Below are positions 25,251 through 35,035 of a DNA stretch of 64,000 nucleotides, one piece after another. Both the position numbers and the translations under genes were made by a program. The notes below the pieces were generated by a model, which was not told the origin of the DNA, made no database searches, and was given only the letters and a program-made list of their open reading frames with translations. The first letter of the stretch is position 1. Each line of letters opens with the position of its first letter. The stretch covers positions 1,674,001 to 1,738,000 of the forward strand of contig NZ_CP035806.1 of assembly GCF_004208635.1 (NCBI RefSeq), in the 5' to 3' direction. The DNA comes from Leucobacter triazinivorans. GTDB lineage: Bacteria; Actinomycetota; Actinomycetes; Actinomycetales; Microbacteriaceae.

Positions 25251-26114
25251 ATGTCTGACTCTCTGCGCGTGGCCTCCGTCAACGTCAACGGCATCCGTGC
25301 CGCGTTCCGCAAGGGCATGGGCGACTGGCTCGAGCACCGCGACGTCGATGTGCTCGCGCTGCAGGAGGTGCGCGCCGACGACTCGCACCTGCTCGATCTG
25401 CTCGGCGACGGGTGGCACATCCTGCACGATCCCTGCCAGATCAAGGGCCGCGCCGGCGTCGCGATCGCGAGCCGGGAGCCCGCTGTCGCGCACCGGGCGG
25501 GGCTCGGCGCGCTGGACGCGCAGGAGAGCATCCAGTCGTCGGGCCGCTGGCTCGAGGCCGACTTCGAGCTGGGCGGATCCCCCTTCACCGTGATCAGCAA
25601 CTACACGCACTCCGGCGAGGTCGACACCCCCCGCCAAGACGCGAAGTGGGCCTTCCTCGACGCGATGGGCGCCCGCATGAACGAGCTCGCCGACGAGCGC
25701 GAGCTCGTGGCCATCGTGGGCGACTTCAACGTGGGCCACCGCGAGTTCGACATCAAGAACTGGCGGGGCAACGTGAAGCGATCCGGCTTCCTGCCCAGAG
25801 AGCGCGCCTACTTCGACCGCTTCTTCGGCCCGCGGGGAGAGGCGGTGCTGGGCGTCGACGGCACCGAGGGCCCCGGCCTCGGGTGGGTCGACGTGGGCCG
25901 CCGCTTCCACGGCGACGTCGACGGCCCCTACACGTGGTGGTCGAACCGCGGCCAGGCGTTCGACAACGATACCGGCTGGCGCATCGACTACCACGTGGTC
26001 ACCCCCGCGCTCGCCGAGCGGGTGGAGCACTACACGATCGACCGCGCGGCCTCGTACGCCGAGCGATGGTCGGACCACGCGCCCGTCATCGTCGACTACC
26101 GGCACGGCGCATAG
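25251..26114 (+). CDS. ExoIII/EEP-superfamily endonuclease-exonuclease
   Basis: A 287-residue paralogue of exonuclease III. It keeps 'VNVNGIRAAF', the metal Glu in QEVR (about 40-43), 'SNYTHSGEVDTPRQ', 'GDFNVG' and the catalytic His in 'SDHAPV'. It contains 'FDIKNWRGNVKRSGFLPRERAYFDRFF' and 'YTWWSNRGQAFDNDTGWRIDYH', which resemble the XthA branch of abasic-site nucleases. It lies directly upstream of trpS but is separated from it by two small repeats, so co-transcription is uncertain. Confidence 0.9.
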   Translation: MSDSLRVASVNVNGIRAAFRKGMGDWLEHRDVDVLALQEVRADDSHLLDLLGDGWHILHDPCQIKGRAGVAIASREPAVAHRAGLGALDAQESIQSSGRWLEADFELGGSPFTVISNYTHSGEVDTPRQDAKWAFLDAMGARMNELADERELVAIVGDFNVGHREFDIKNWRGNVKRSGFLPRERAYFDRFFGPRGEAVLGVDGTEGPGLGWVDVGRRFHGDVDGPYTWWSNRGQAFDNDTGWRIDYHVVTPALAERVEHYTIDRAASYAERWSDHAPVIVDYRHGA

Positions 26115-26115
26115 G

Positions 26116-26188
26116 GCACAGCATCGCTGTGCGCGCCGACGCCGGTCGCGCCCCTGCGGCCGGCCGACGTGCGAAACACGGAGGAAGC
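26116..26188 (+). repeat. dispersed ~75-nt repeat element, copy A
   Basis: Begins with the hairpin GCACAGC-atc-GCTGTGC (26116-26132) and ends CACGGAGGAAGC. It aligns along its whole length with the reverse complement of 32336-32411 inside ribD, about 60-70% identical with conserved ends. It starts 2 nt after the nuclease stop. Confidence 0.7.
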
Positions 26189-26192
26189 ATGA

Positions 26193-27356
<1,164 letters not shown>

Positions 27357-27389
27357 CTCGGGATCCCGGGTGTCGACTCGCCCCGGACC

Positions 27390-28427
27390 CTAGGGCACCA
27401 GCACCGCGCGCCCCTGCACGCGGCCGTGGTGCAGATCGTCGAACGCCTGCACCGCATCGTCGAGCGGGTAGCGCACCACCTCGACCGCGATCTTGCCGGC
27501 CCGTGCGAGCCCGAGCACTTCGAGCAGCTCGGACCGCGTGCCGCCGTAGGCGCGCTCGATGTTGACGCCCCAGGGCAGCTCGCTCGCCGATGCCGCGTAG
27601 TCGAAGTGGCCGCCGCCGAGCCCGACGAAGCGGATCGCGCCGCCGCCCCGCACGACGGCGAGCGCCAGATCGACGGTGGGCTGCACGCCGACGAAGTCGA
27701 GCACCACGTCGGCGCCGACGCCCCCGGTCTCCTCCATGATGCGGGCGGCCGCGTTCGCGTCGCTCGGCAGTGCGAGATCGGCTCCGTGCGCCTCGGCGAA
27801 GGCCAGCTTCTCAGCATCGGTGTCGAGCGCGATGATCCGAGCGCCGGTGGTCACGGCGAGGATCTGCAGCGCCAGGTGCCCGAGCCCGCCGAGCCCGATC
27901 GTGACGACCGTGGCATCGCCTGTCATCCGATCCCGCACCGTGTTAATGGCGTGCATGGGGGTCAGCGCCGCGTCTGCGAGCGGCGCCGCGGCGACGGGGT
28001 CGAGCCCGCCGAGCGGCAGCAGGTGGTGGGCCTGCACCGCGATGTAGTCGGCCATGCCGCCCGGGCTGCCGATCCCCGGAGAGAGCGGTGCGAGCGCGTC
28101 GCGCGGGTAGAAGACCTCGCACTGGTTGTCACGCCCCGCCAGGCACTCCCGGCACCGCCCGCAGCAGAGGATCAGCGCGACGATCGCGCCCTCGCCCGGC
28201 TCCCACCCGGTCACGTCGTCGCCGACCCGCTCGATCGTGCCCGCCACCTCGTGGCCGAGGGTGCTGCCGATCAGCGGGTTGTCGTCGCCCATGCCGATGA
28301 TGGTGATGTCGGAGTGGCAGAGGCCCGCGCCCCCGACCTTCAGCAGCACCTCGTCCGGTTCGATCTCGGGAACCGGCTTGTCCTGGATCTCGACCGTGTC
28401 GTTCTTCACGTAGGTCACTGCGCGCAT
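27390..28427 (-). CDS. zinc-dependent alcohol dehydrogenase (MDR family)
   Basis: A 345-residue medium-chain dehydrogenase. Catalytic zinc ligands are in 'GLCHSD' (about 37-42) and 'GHEVAG' (about 61-66). The structural zinc lobe has cysteines in 'LCCGRCRECLAGRDNQC'. The Rossmann site is GLGGLG near 175, followed by the acidic 'ALDTD' that favours NAD over NADP. It oxidises alcohols or reduces aldehydes. Start ATG 28427 has AGGAGA at good spacing; upstream codons in frame are not conserved in character. It runs convergent to trpS. Confidence 0.92.
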   Translation of the reverse strand: MRAVTYVKNDTVEIQDKPVPEIEPDEVLLKVGGAGLCHSDITIIGMGDDNPLIGSTLGHEVAGTIERVGDDVTGWEPGEGAIVALILCCGRCRECLAGRDNQCEVFYPRDALAPLSPGIGSPGGMADYIAVQAHHLLPLGGLDPVAAAPLADAALTPMHAINTVRDRMTGDATVVTIGLGGLGHLALQILAVTTGARIIALDTDAEKLAFAEAHGADLALPSDANAAARIMEETGGVGADVVLDFVGVQPTVDLALAVVRGGGAIRFVGLGGGHFDYAASASELPWGVNIERAYGGTRSELLEVLGLARAGKIAVEVVRYPLDDAVQAFDDLHHGRVQGRAVLVP

Positions 28428-28606
28428 CACTTCTCCTGTTCCGGCCGCGCGGCGCACGGCCACGGTTCGTCAGGGCGTCGGATCGGCGTCCTCACCTCCA
28501 GCGTACCTCCGTTGCACGAGCCCGCTAGGGGTCGTCGCGACGCGTTGGCACGGCGTTCATCTCGCCCGCCGTCGCCGCCCGGCGCGCAAATCCTTAGACT
28601 GGGTCC
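28428..28606. other. 179-nt divergent intergenic region
   Basis: Contains the Shine-Dalgarno of the dehydrogenase at its left end and the TAGACT box of the right gene. No repeat or RNA structure was recognised. Confidence 0.4.
28595..28600 (+). promoter_or_regulatory. -10 box (TAGACT)
   Basis: Ends 6 nt before ATG 28607; leaderless pattern. Confidence 0.5.
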
Positions 28607-30838
28607 ATGACCGACGACGCCGTCAGCACCCGGACCGCCGAGACCACGCAGACCGCCGAGACCACGCAGACCGCGGCGCCAGCGCGCCGGCCCGCGCGGG
28701 CGCTCGCCGTGCTGCGGCGGCTGCCCGTCACCGTCTCCTTCGTGCTCGCCATGCTCGTCGTCGGAGCCGTCACCGGCACGCTGCTCGCCCCCGCATCCGA
28801 GCAGACGTGGTACCCGCAGGTCGCGACGGGGTTGCCGGCCTTCGCCGAGGGACGCTGGTGGACGCTGCTCACCTCGCCCTTCTTCGTGGACCACCCGTTC
28901 GTCTACCTGACGCTCCTGCCGCTGGTGATCGGCGGCCTCGGCTGGGCCGAGTGGCGCTTCGGCGCGCTGCGCGCCGCGGGCCTCTTCGCCGCGGGCCATG
29001 TGGTCGGGGTGCTCGGGGCCGCCGGGATCCTCGCCCTCGTGGCCCAGGGCGGCTGGCCCTGGGCCGTGCGCCTCTCGGAGACCCTCGACGTGGGGCCGTC
29101 GTGCGGCGCGCTCACGGCGCTGGTGTTCGCGATCGCCACACTGCCCGCCCCGTGGCGGCTGCGAGCCCGCATCGCGATCGCGGTGTGGGTGGGCATCTCG
29201 GTGCTCTACCTGGGGCAGCTGCACGATCTCGAGCACGCCGTGGCGATGGTGGCGGCGCTCGCCGCGAGCGGCTGGCTGCCCGCATTCCGGCACCCGGCGG
29301 GCCGCCCGAGCCAGCGCGAGTGGCGCCTCATAGGGCTCGCCGCACTGGTCACCGTGGGCGCCGTGCAGGTGCTCGACCTGGTCGTGCCCTACGACGGCCC
29401 GCTCGGCAGCAACGACCCCACCGCCTCGATGGTCGACGTGGCCATCGACCTGGTGATCATCCTGCTCATCGCCAACGGGATCCGACAGGGCTACCGGATC
29501 GCGTGGATCGCGGCGATCGCGCTCGCCGCCTTCAACGTGAGCGCGGGCGTGCTCGTCCTGGCGCTGCTGCCGCTGCTCGTCGAGGTCGGGGCGCTCGACT
29601 CGCCGACCGATGTGCTCGGCCTCCTCGTCGCCCCGACGTTCTTCTGGGCGGCCACGATGCTGCTGCTGATCCTGGGACGCAGCGCCTGGCGGGTGCGCCT
29701 GCGCGCCTCGCGCCGCGCGCTGCAGGCCGAGCCGCTCACGCGCGAGCAGCTGATCGGGCGGCTCCGCCGCTTCGGCGGCGGCACGATCTCGTGGATGACC
29801 ACCTGGGACGGGAACACGCGGATCGCCGCCCCCGGCGAGGGCGCGATCGCCTACCAGTCGCACGCCGGCGTCGCGGTGATGCTGGGCGATCCCATCGTGC
29901 CGGGGGCGTCGCGCGCGAGCGCGCTCTCCGAGTTCGGCCGACTGGCGCAGCACGCCGGGCTGATCCCCTGCGTCTTCTCTGCGAGCGAGGCCGCCGCCGC
30001 GGCCCGCCCGCCCGGCTGGCGCTCGGTGGTCGTCGCCGAGGACACGATCGTCGACCTCCCGGGCCTCGCCTTCACCGGCAAGGCTTGGGGCGCGGTGCGC
30101 ACGGCGATGAACCGGGCCGGCCGGGAGGGCATCGAGTTCCGCATGGTGCGCCTGGCCGACGAGCCGTGGAACGTGCTGGCCCAGGTACGCGCGATCTCCG
30201 AGCAGTGGAGCGGCGACAAGGGGCTCCCCGAGATGCGGTTCACCCTGGGCACGGTGGACGAGGCGCTGGATCCCGAGACCCGTGTCGGCATCGCCGTCGA
30301 CGGCGAGGGCAACCTGCACGGGATCACCTCCTGGCTGCCGGTCTACGCGCACGACGGTTCCGACGGAGCGAACGGAGCCGGGGCCGGGGCCGGCGGCCCC
30401 GACGCGAGCGCAGACGCGAGCGCCGGCGGCGAGCCCCGCATCGCGGGGTGGACGCTCGACCTCATGCGGCGCAGGGACGGCGGTTTCGGCCCCGTCATGG
30501 AGTTCCTCATCGCCGCGTCGGCGCAGCACTTCTCAGCAGAGGGCTACGACTTCGTCTCGCTCTCCGGCGCCCCCCTTGTGCGCCCCGAGCAGGCCGAGGC
30601 CGGCCCCGTCGATCAGGTGCTCGAACAGCTCGGCGGGCTCATCGAGCCCCTCTACGGCTTCGCTTCGCTGCACCGCTTCAAGCAGAAGTTCAACCCGCGC
30701 CACGAGTCGCTGCACCTGCTCTACCGCGACGAGGGCGATCTGCCGCGCATCGGCATCGCCCTCACCCGCGCGTATCTGCCCGACGCCTCGCTGCGCGATC
30801 TCGTCGCGTCGGCGGCCTCGGTGGGACGCGGCGACTGA
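28607..30838 (+). CDS. multi-helix membrane protein with rhomboid-like N-terminus and MprF-type DUF2156 transferase domain
   Basis: A 743-residue protein. A Thr/Ala-rich tail holds a repeated TAETTQ unit. A first block of six helices (about 40-220) carries 'DVGPSCGALTALVF' and 'LGQLHDLEHAVAM', reminiscent of the rhomboid Ser (GxSxG) and His positions. A second membrane block follows (about 240-370). The C-terminal half is a DUF2156/GNAT-like domain ('GDPIVPGASRASALSEFGRLAQ', 'NRAGREGIEFRMVRL', 'LYGFASLHRFKQKFNPRHE') as in lysyl-phosphatidylglycerol synthases. It probably modifies lipid head groups with an aminoacyl unit. The acceptor, the amino acid and any protease activity are unknown. Confidence 0.8.
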   Translation: MTDDAVSTRTAETTQTAETTQTAAPARRPARALAVLRRLPVTVSFVLAMLVVGAVTGTLLAPASEQTWYPQVATGLPAFAEGRWWTLLTSPFFVDHPFVYLTLLPLVIGGLGWAEWRFGALRAAGLFAAGHVVGVLGAAGILALVAQGGWPWAVRLSETLDVGPSCGALTALVFAIATLPAPWRLRARIAIAVWVGISVLYLGQLHDLEHAVAMVAALAASGWLPAFRHPAGRPSQREWRLIGLAALVTVGAVQVLDLVVPYDGPLGSNDPTASMVDVAIDLVIILLIANGIRQGYRIAWIAAIALAAFNVSAGVLVLALLPLLVEVGALDSPTDVLGLLVAPTFFWAATMLLLILGRSAWRVRLRASRRALQAEPLTREQLIGRLRRFGGGTISWMTTWDGNTRIAAPGEGAIAYQSHAGVAVMLGDPIVPGASRASALSEFGRLAQHAGLIPCVFSASEAAAAARPPGWRSVVVAEDTIVDLPGLAFTGKAWGAVRTAMNRAGREGIEFRMVRLADEPWNVLAQVRAISEQWSGDKGLPEMRFTLGTVDEALDPETRVGIAVDGEGNLHGITSWLPVYAHDGSDGANGAGAGAGGPDASADASAGGEPRIAGWTLDLMRRRDGGFGPVMEFLIAASAQHFSAEGYDFVSLSGAPLVRPEQAEAGPVDQVLEQLGGLIEPLYGFASLHRFKQKFNPRHESLHLLYRDEGDLPRIGIALTRAYLPDASLRDLVASAASVGRGD

Positions 30839-30859
30839 TCGTCGACCGCCGATACCGCC

Positions 30860-30865
30860 TACAGT
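30860..30865 (+). promoter_or_regulatory. -10 box (TACAGT)
   Basis: Ends 7 nt before ATG 30873; leaderless pattern. Confidence 0.45.
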
Positions 30866-30872
30866 GGGAATC

Positions 30873-31586
30873 ATGTCCAGGCTGAGCGCATTCCGGTCCA
30901 CGACCGGCGCCGTGATGAGCATCGGCGGCGAGATCCTCGGCCTGCTCCTGCAGCTCGTGCTCGTGTGGCTCGGCGCGCTGATCATCTGGGGCGACGACGG
31001 CCAGGTCGACGAAGACGAGGCCTTCATCCTGTTCGGGTGGTGCATCGTCGCCAGCCTGTATCTCGGGCTCACGCTGCTCTGGCTCAACGTGCTGGTGCGC
31101 ATCGACACCCCGGATCCCGCGGCCACGCGGCTGCTCGTGGGGCACCCGCTCACCCGGCTGCTCTCGATGGTGCTGACGTTCGGCGCGAGCCTCCTCGGAC
31201 TGACCGTGGCCCTCGATCTCATCTCGAGCCTCGGCCGCGACATCCACAACGCGTTCCTCGAGCTCAGTGCGGTGTGGGCGATGCTGCTCTCGTGGGTGCT
31301 GTTCAACTGGGGATACGCACGCATCTACTTCTCCCGATACCACCGCGCGTCCCGCCCACCTCTCGAGTTCCCCGGCACCGACGAGCCGCGTCTCGTCGAC
31401 TTCGCCTACTTCGCGTTCACCAACGCGACCACCTTCTCCGTGTCAGACGTGAAGGTGGTGCACACCCACATGCGCTGGACCGTCGTCTGGCACACGACGC
31501 TCGCGTTCTTCTTCAACGCCCTCATCATCGTGCTCACGATGAACGTGATCGCCAACGGCTCGCTCCTCGCCGACCTGTTCGAGTGA
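30873..31586 (+). CDS. DUF1345-type membrane protein
   Basis: A 237-residue protein with about five hydrophobic helices and the late motif 'VDFAYFAFTNATTFSVSDVKVVHTHMRWTVVWHTTLAFFFNALIIVLTMNVI', which resembles the pore-like C-terminal region of DUF1345 proteins. Function is unknown. It starts 34 nt after the MprF-like gene but has its own -10 box, and it ends before the rib riboswitch. Confidence 0.75.
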   Translation: MSRLSAFRSTTGAVMSIGGEILGLLLQLVLVWLGALIIWGDDGQVDEDEAFILFGWCIVASLYLGLTLLWLNVLVRIDTPDPAATRLLVGHPLTRLLSMVLTFGASLLGLTVALDLISSLGRDIHNAFLELSAVWAMLLSWVLFNWGYARIYFSRYHRASRPPLEFPGTDEPRLVDFAYFAFTNATTFSVSDVKVVHTHMRWTVVWHTTLAFFFNALIIVLTMNVIANGSLLADLFE

Positions 31587-31658
31587 CCGCGAGCGCCGAC
31601 GGTGCGGCTCGAGCCGTCACAGCACGACATCCCGGGTTCGCCGTCCGGCCAAACGAGA

Positions 31659-31664
31659 TACAGT
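31659..31664 (+). promoter_or_regulatory. -10 box of the rib operon (TACAGT)
   Basis: Lies 8 nt before the start of the RFN aptamer; TTCGCC at 31637-31642 is a weak -35 at 16 nt spacing. Confidence 0.5.
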
Positions 31665-31672
31665 AGAGACAT

Positions 31673-31808
31673 GTTCCGGGGTCGGTGAGAATCCGAACCG
31701 GCGGTACAGCCCGCGAACCTCGCACCTGCGAGGCCGAACCGGTGGAACTCCGGTGCCGACAGTGATGGCCGTGACGCGAGTCGCGGTCGAGTCTGGATGA
31801 GAGGAACA
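31673..31808 (+). promoter_or_regulatory. FMN riboswitch (RFN element)
   Basis: The conserved blocks are present in order: GTTCC...GGGTCGGTGAGAATCCG, AACCGGCGGTACAGCCCGCGA, a variable hairpin CCTCGCACCTGCGAGG, CCGGTGGAACTCCGGTGCCGACAGT, a second variable arm, and AGTCTGGATGAGAGGAAC closing P1. It binds FMN and turns off the riboflavin genes that follow. It lies 69 nt upstream of ribD. Confidence 0.95.
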
Positions 31809-31835
31809 CGGACGCCCGCGCACGCCGGCGTCCGT
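31808..31835 (+). terminator. hairpin 3' of the RFN aptamer, candidate expression platform
   Basis: ACGGACGCC pairs perfectly with GGCGTCCGT across a 10-nt loop. It begins at the last base of the aptamer, so P1 formation and this hairpin are adjacent. No T-run follows, so intrinsic termination is uncertain; a Rho or translational mechanism is possible. Confidence 0.5.
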
Positions 31836-31876
31836 CGCAGCACCCCCGGACGCAGGATCAAAGAACGGCGAACGGG

Positions 31877-33055
31877 ATGATCGAGCTGGCGCGAGTCGAA
31901 GACGCGATGCGTCGCGCCCTCACCGTGTCCCGCCGCGGTCCTGCCGACGATCCCAACCCGCAGGTGGGCTGCGTGCTGCTCGATCCCGACGGCCGCATCG
32001 TCGCCGAGGGCTGGCACCGAGGCTCCGGCACCCCGCACGCCGAGATCGACGCGCTGCAGCAGCTGCCGGAGGCCTGGCGCTCGCGCACGGCCGAGCTCAC
32101 CGCGGTCGTCTCGCTCGAGCCCTGCAACCACACGGGGCGCACCGGGCCCTGCGCGCGTGCGCTGGTCGAGGCGGGCATCGGCGCGGTCGCCTATGCCCTC
32201 TCGGATCCCGGGGCCGAGGCCGGGGGCGGCGCAGCCACGCTGCGAGCCGCGGGCGTCGAGGTGCGCGGGGGTGTGCTACCCGGGGAGGCCCGAGCAGTGC
32301 TTGGGCCGTGGCTCGCGCGGCAGACGTCATCGACAGCTTCTTCCGTGCTCCGCACGTCAGCTGAGCGCGAGGACGCGCTCGGCGGTATCGGCACGCAAAG
32401 CGATGCTTTGCTTCACGCGCCTGGCCGCCCGCACGTCACGGTGAAGTGGGCGCAGACGCTCGACGGCCGTGCCGCGGCGGCCGACGGCTCGAGCCAGTGG
32501 ATCACCGGCGTCGACGCCCGGGCCGACGTGCACCGGCGTCGCGCCGAAGCCGACACGATCCTCGTGGGCACCGGCACCCTCATCGCCGACGACCCGGCGC
32601 TCACGGCCCGAGCCGAACACGGCGGCCTGCTCGTTCCGGCGCAGGAGCAGCCGGTCCCGGTGGTGATGGGCCATCGCCCTATCCCCGACGGCGCCCGCGT
32701 GCTGCAGCACCCCGCGCTCGCGGCCCGCGGCCTCGCGAGTCCCCTCCGCCTGACCGGCGACGACCTCACCGCCGACCTCGCAGAGTTGCACGCTCGGGGC
32801 TTTCGCCGGCTCTTCGTCGAGGGCGGCCCCGCCATCGCGAGCTCGTTCATCGCGGCGGGGCTCGTCGACGAGATCCTCGTCTATCTCGCCCCGGCGCTGC
32901 TCGGCGGCCCGCGCCTCGCGCTCGGCGACCTGGGCATCGAGAGCATGAGCGGGATCGCGCGGCTGCGCGTCTCGCGCACCGTGCAGATCGGCGCCGACCT
33001 GCTCATCAAGGCCATCATCGTCACCGATCCCGACCCCACACCCGAGGAGGGCTGA
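31877..33055 (+). CDS. ribD: bifunctional riboflavin deaminase-reductase, with an in-frame repeat insertion
   Basis: A 392-residue RibD. The deaminase half has the zinc motif 'HAEIDAL' near 55 and 'PCNHTGRTGPC' near 83-93. The reductase half has 'TVKWAQTLDGRAAAADGSSQWITG' and 'LFVEGGPAIASSFIA'. It catalyses the second and third steps from GTP-derived pyrimidine to riboflavin. Residues about 153-178, between the domains, are encoded by a reverse copy of a dispersed repeat and add a Ser/Thr/Ala-rich linker. First gene after the FMN riboswitch; ribE starts 3 nt after its stop. Confidence 0.95.
   Translation: MIELARVEDAMRRALTVSRRGPADDPNPQVGCVLLDPDGRIVAEGWHRGSGTPHAEIDALQQLPEAWRSRTAELTAVVSLEPCNHTGRTGPCARALVEAGIGAVAYALSDPGAEAGGGAATLRAAGVEVRGGVLPGEARAVLGPWLARQTSSTASSVLRTSAEREDALGGIGTQSDALLHAPGRPHVTVKWAQTLDGRAAAADGSSQWITGVDARADVHRRRAEADTILVGTGTLIADDPALTARAEHGGLLVPAQEQPVPVVMGHRPIPDGARVLQHPALAARGLASPLRLTGDDLTADLAELHARGFRRLFVEGGPAIASSFIAAGLVDEILVYLAPALLGGPRLALGDLGIESMSGIARLRVSRTVQIGADLLIKAIIVTDPDPTPEEG
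32336..32411 (-). repeat. dispersed ~75-nt repeat element, copy B (inside ribD)
   Basis: Reverse complement of the element at 26116-26188. It shares the hairpin end GCAAAGC-atc-GCTTTGC (minus-strand reading) and the other end GACGTGCGgAgCACGGAaGAAGC. The element carries no stop in the ribD frame and lies between the two enzyme domains. Confidence 0.7.
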
Positions 33056-33058
33056 TCC

Positions 33059-33724
33059 ATGTTCACCGGACTCATCGAGGAGATCGGCGAGATCGTCGCC
33101 GTCGACACGGTCGACGACTCGCTGCGTCTCACGATCGCGGGCCCGACCGTCACGTCGGACGCCGCGCACGGCGCCTCGATCTGCGTCTCGGGCGTCTGCC
33201 TCACCGTGATCGACCGCAGCGAGACCCCCGACGGCCGCGGCGCCTTCACCGCCGACGTCATGCGGCAGTCGATCCGCATGTCGACGCTCGGCGAGCTGCA
33301 GCCCGGCAGCGCCGTCAACCTCGAGCGGGCCGTGCGGGTCGACACCCGGCTCGGCGGCCACATCGTGCAGGGGCACGTCGACGGCACGGCCGAGCTGCTG
33401 TCGGTGACGCCGCACGAGGCCTGGCGCACGCTGCGATTCTCGCTCCCCGCCGCGCTGGCGCCGCTGCTCGTCGACAAGGGCTCCATCACGCTGTCGGGCG
33501 TCTCGCTCACGGTCTCGGCGATCGCCGGGGAGCAGGATCCGCAGCAGTGGTTCGAGGTCTCGCTGATCCCCGAGACGCTCAGCGCCACCACGCTCGGCGC
33601 CCTGCGGCCCGGCCAACGCGTCAACGTCGAGACCGACATCCTCGCGCGCCACGTCGCCCGCATGCTGCGCCTGGGCGCCGTCTCCGAGAACTCCGTCCCC
33701 ACCACCGAAGGGAACCCGTCATGA
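33059..33724 (+). CDS. ribE: riboflavin synthase (alpha subunit)
   Basis: A 221-residue lumazine-binding protein with two repeated barrels. The first starts 'MFTGLIEEIGEI' with 'GASICVSGVCLTV' and 'ADVMRQSIRMSTLGELQPGSAVNLERA'. The second has 'GGHIVQGHVDGTAEL', 'KGSITLSGVSLTV' and 'LIPETLSATTLGALRPGQRVNVETDILARHVARML'. It dismutates two lumazines to riboflavin. The stop overlaps the ribBA start (ATGA). Confidence 0.97.
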   Translation: MFTGLIEEIGEIVAVDTVDDSLRLTIAGPTVTSDAAHGASICVSGVCLTVIDRSETPDGRGAFTADVMRQSIRMSTLGELQPGSAVNLERAVRVDTRLGGHIVQGHVDGTAELLSVTPHEAWRTLRFSLPAALAPLLVDKGSITLSGVSLTVSAIAGEQDPQQWFEVSLIPETLSATTLGALRPGQRVNVETDILARHVARMLRLGAVSENSVPTTEGNPS

Positions 33725-35019
33725 GTGATCCCAGCACCACCCCTGGCATCTCCACCATCGAGGAGGCCGTCGCCGCGATCAAGGCCGGGCGCCCCGTCAT
33801 CGTCGCCGACAACGAGGATCGCGAGAACGAGGGCGACGTGATCCTCTCCGCCGAGCTCGCGACCGCCGAGACCATCGCCTGGACCGTGCAGCGCTCGTCG
33901 GGTCTGCTCTGCGCTCCGATGACGAACCAGATCGCCGATCAGCTCGACCTCCCCGTGATGGTCGAGACGAACGAGGACGTGCGCGGAACCGCATACACCG
34001 TGACGGTCGATGCCGCGCACGGTGTGACCACCGGGATCAGCGCAAGCGACCGCGCGGCGACGGTACGGGCACTCGCCGGCGCCGCCGCGGTGCCGGGCGA
34101 CGTGCGCCGCCCCGGGCACGTGCTGCCGCTGCGGGCCGTCGACGGCGGTGTGCGCGCTCGCGACGGGCACACCGAGGCGAGTGTCGAACTCATGCGCCTT
34201 GCCGGTCTGCGCCCGGTCGCGGTGATCGCCGAGATCGTGGCCGACGACGGCGAGATGATGCGCCTGCCCGAGCTGATCGAGCTCGGGCGGCGCGAGAACG
34301 TGCCCGTCACGACCATCGAGCGACTCATCGCATACCTCAACGAGCATGAGCCCGCGGCCCCCACCTCCGACGACGCGGCGACCGACCAGCCGGTGCAGCC
34401 GCACCGCAGCGTGAGCCTGCGGGCCAACACGCTGCTCCCCACCGTCCACGGCGAGTTTCGCGCCCTCGCCTACCGCGATCGGCGCATCGGCGTCGATCAC
34501 ATCGCGCTGGTCGCCGAAACGCCGGAGGGAACGATGCCTGGGCCCGAGGCCCTCGTGCGGGTGCACTCGGAGTGCATCACCGGCGAGGCCTTCGGCTCGC
34601 TCAAGTGCGAGTGCGGACCCCAGCTCGATGCCGCGCTGCGGCTCGTCAACGAGCGCGGCGGGATCGTCATATACCTGCGCGGGCATGAGGGCCGCGGCAT
34701 CGGGCTCGCCAACAAGCTGCGCGCCTACCAGCTGCAGGAGCAGGGGCTCGACACACTCGATGCCAACCTGCAACTCGGCCTGCCGGCCGACGCGCGCGAC
34801 TACTCGGCTGCCGCGGAGATCCTCGCCGACCTCGGGGTCGACCGTGTGCGCCTGCTCACGAACAACCCCGACAAGGTCGCCCAGCTGCGCGACCACGGCA
34901 TCGAGATCACCGAGCGCGTCCCGCTGCTCGTCGGCGTGACCGAGCAGAACATCGGCTATCTCGCGGCGAAGCGCGATCGCATGGGGCACGAGCTGCCGGG
35001 CGACGTGCGTGGTGCCTGA
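33721..35019 (+). CDS. ribBA: DHBP synthase / GTP cyclohydrolase II
   Basis: A 432-residue fusion. The RibB half has 'VADNEDRENEGDVILSAE' near 25-42 and 'GHTEASVELMRLAGL'. The RibA half has 'RVHSECITGEAFGSLKCECGPQL' with the zinc cysteines, and 'RGHEGRGIGLANKLRAYQLQE'. The first half makes the four-carbon unit from ribulose 5-phosphate, the second opens GTP. Start ATG 33721 overlaps the ribE stop by 4 nt. A 22-nt tandem repeat array follows the stop. Confidence 0.97.
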   Translation: MSDPSTTPGISTIEEAVAAIKAGRPVIVADNEDRENEGDVILSAELATAETIAWTVQRSSGLLCAPMTNQIADQLDLPVMVETNEDVRGTAYTVTVDAAHGVTTGISASDRAATVRALAGAAAVPGDVRRPGHVLPLRAVDGGVRARDGHTEASVELMRLAGLRPVAVIAEIVADDGEMMRLPELIELGRRENVPVTTIERLIAYLNEHEPAAPTSDDAATDQPVQPHRSVSLRANTLLPTVHGEFRALAYRDRRIGVDHIALVAETPEGTMPGPEALVRVHSECITGEAFGSLKCECGPQLDAALRLVNERGGIVIYLRGHEGRGIGLANKLRAYQLQEQGLDTLDANLQLGLPADARDYSAAAEILADLGVDRVRLLTNNPDKVAQLRDHGIEITERVPLLVGVTEQNIGYLAAKRDRMGHELPGDVRGA

Positions 35020-35035
35020 GATCCTCCGCCCTCCG

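Noticed and set aside
28427..30529. 700-codon minus-strand ORF opposite the MprF-like gene
   Set aside because: Charged, repetitive translation without domains, fully antisense to a gene with strong membrane and transferase motifs.
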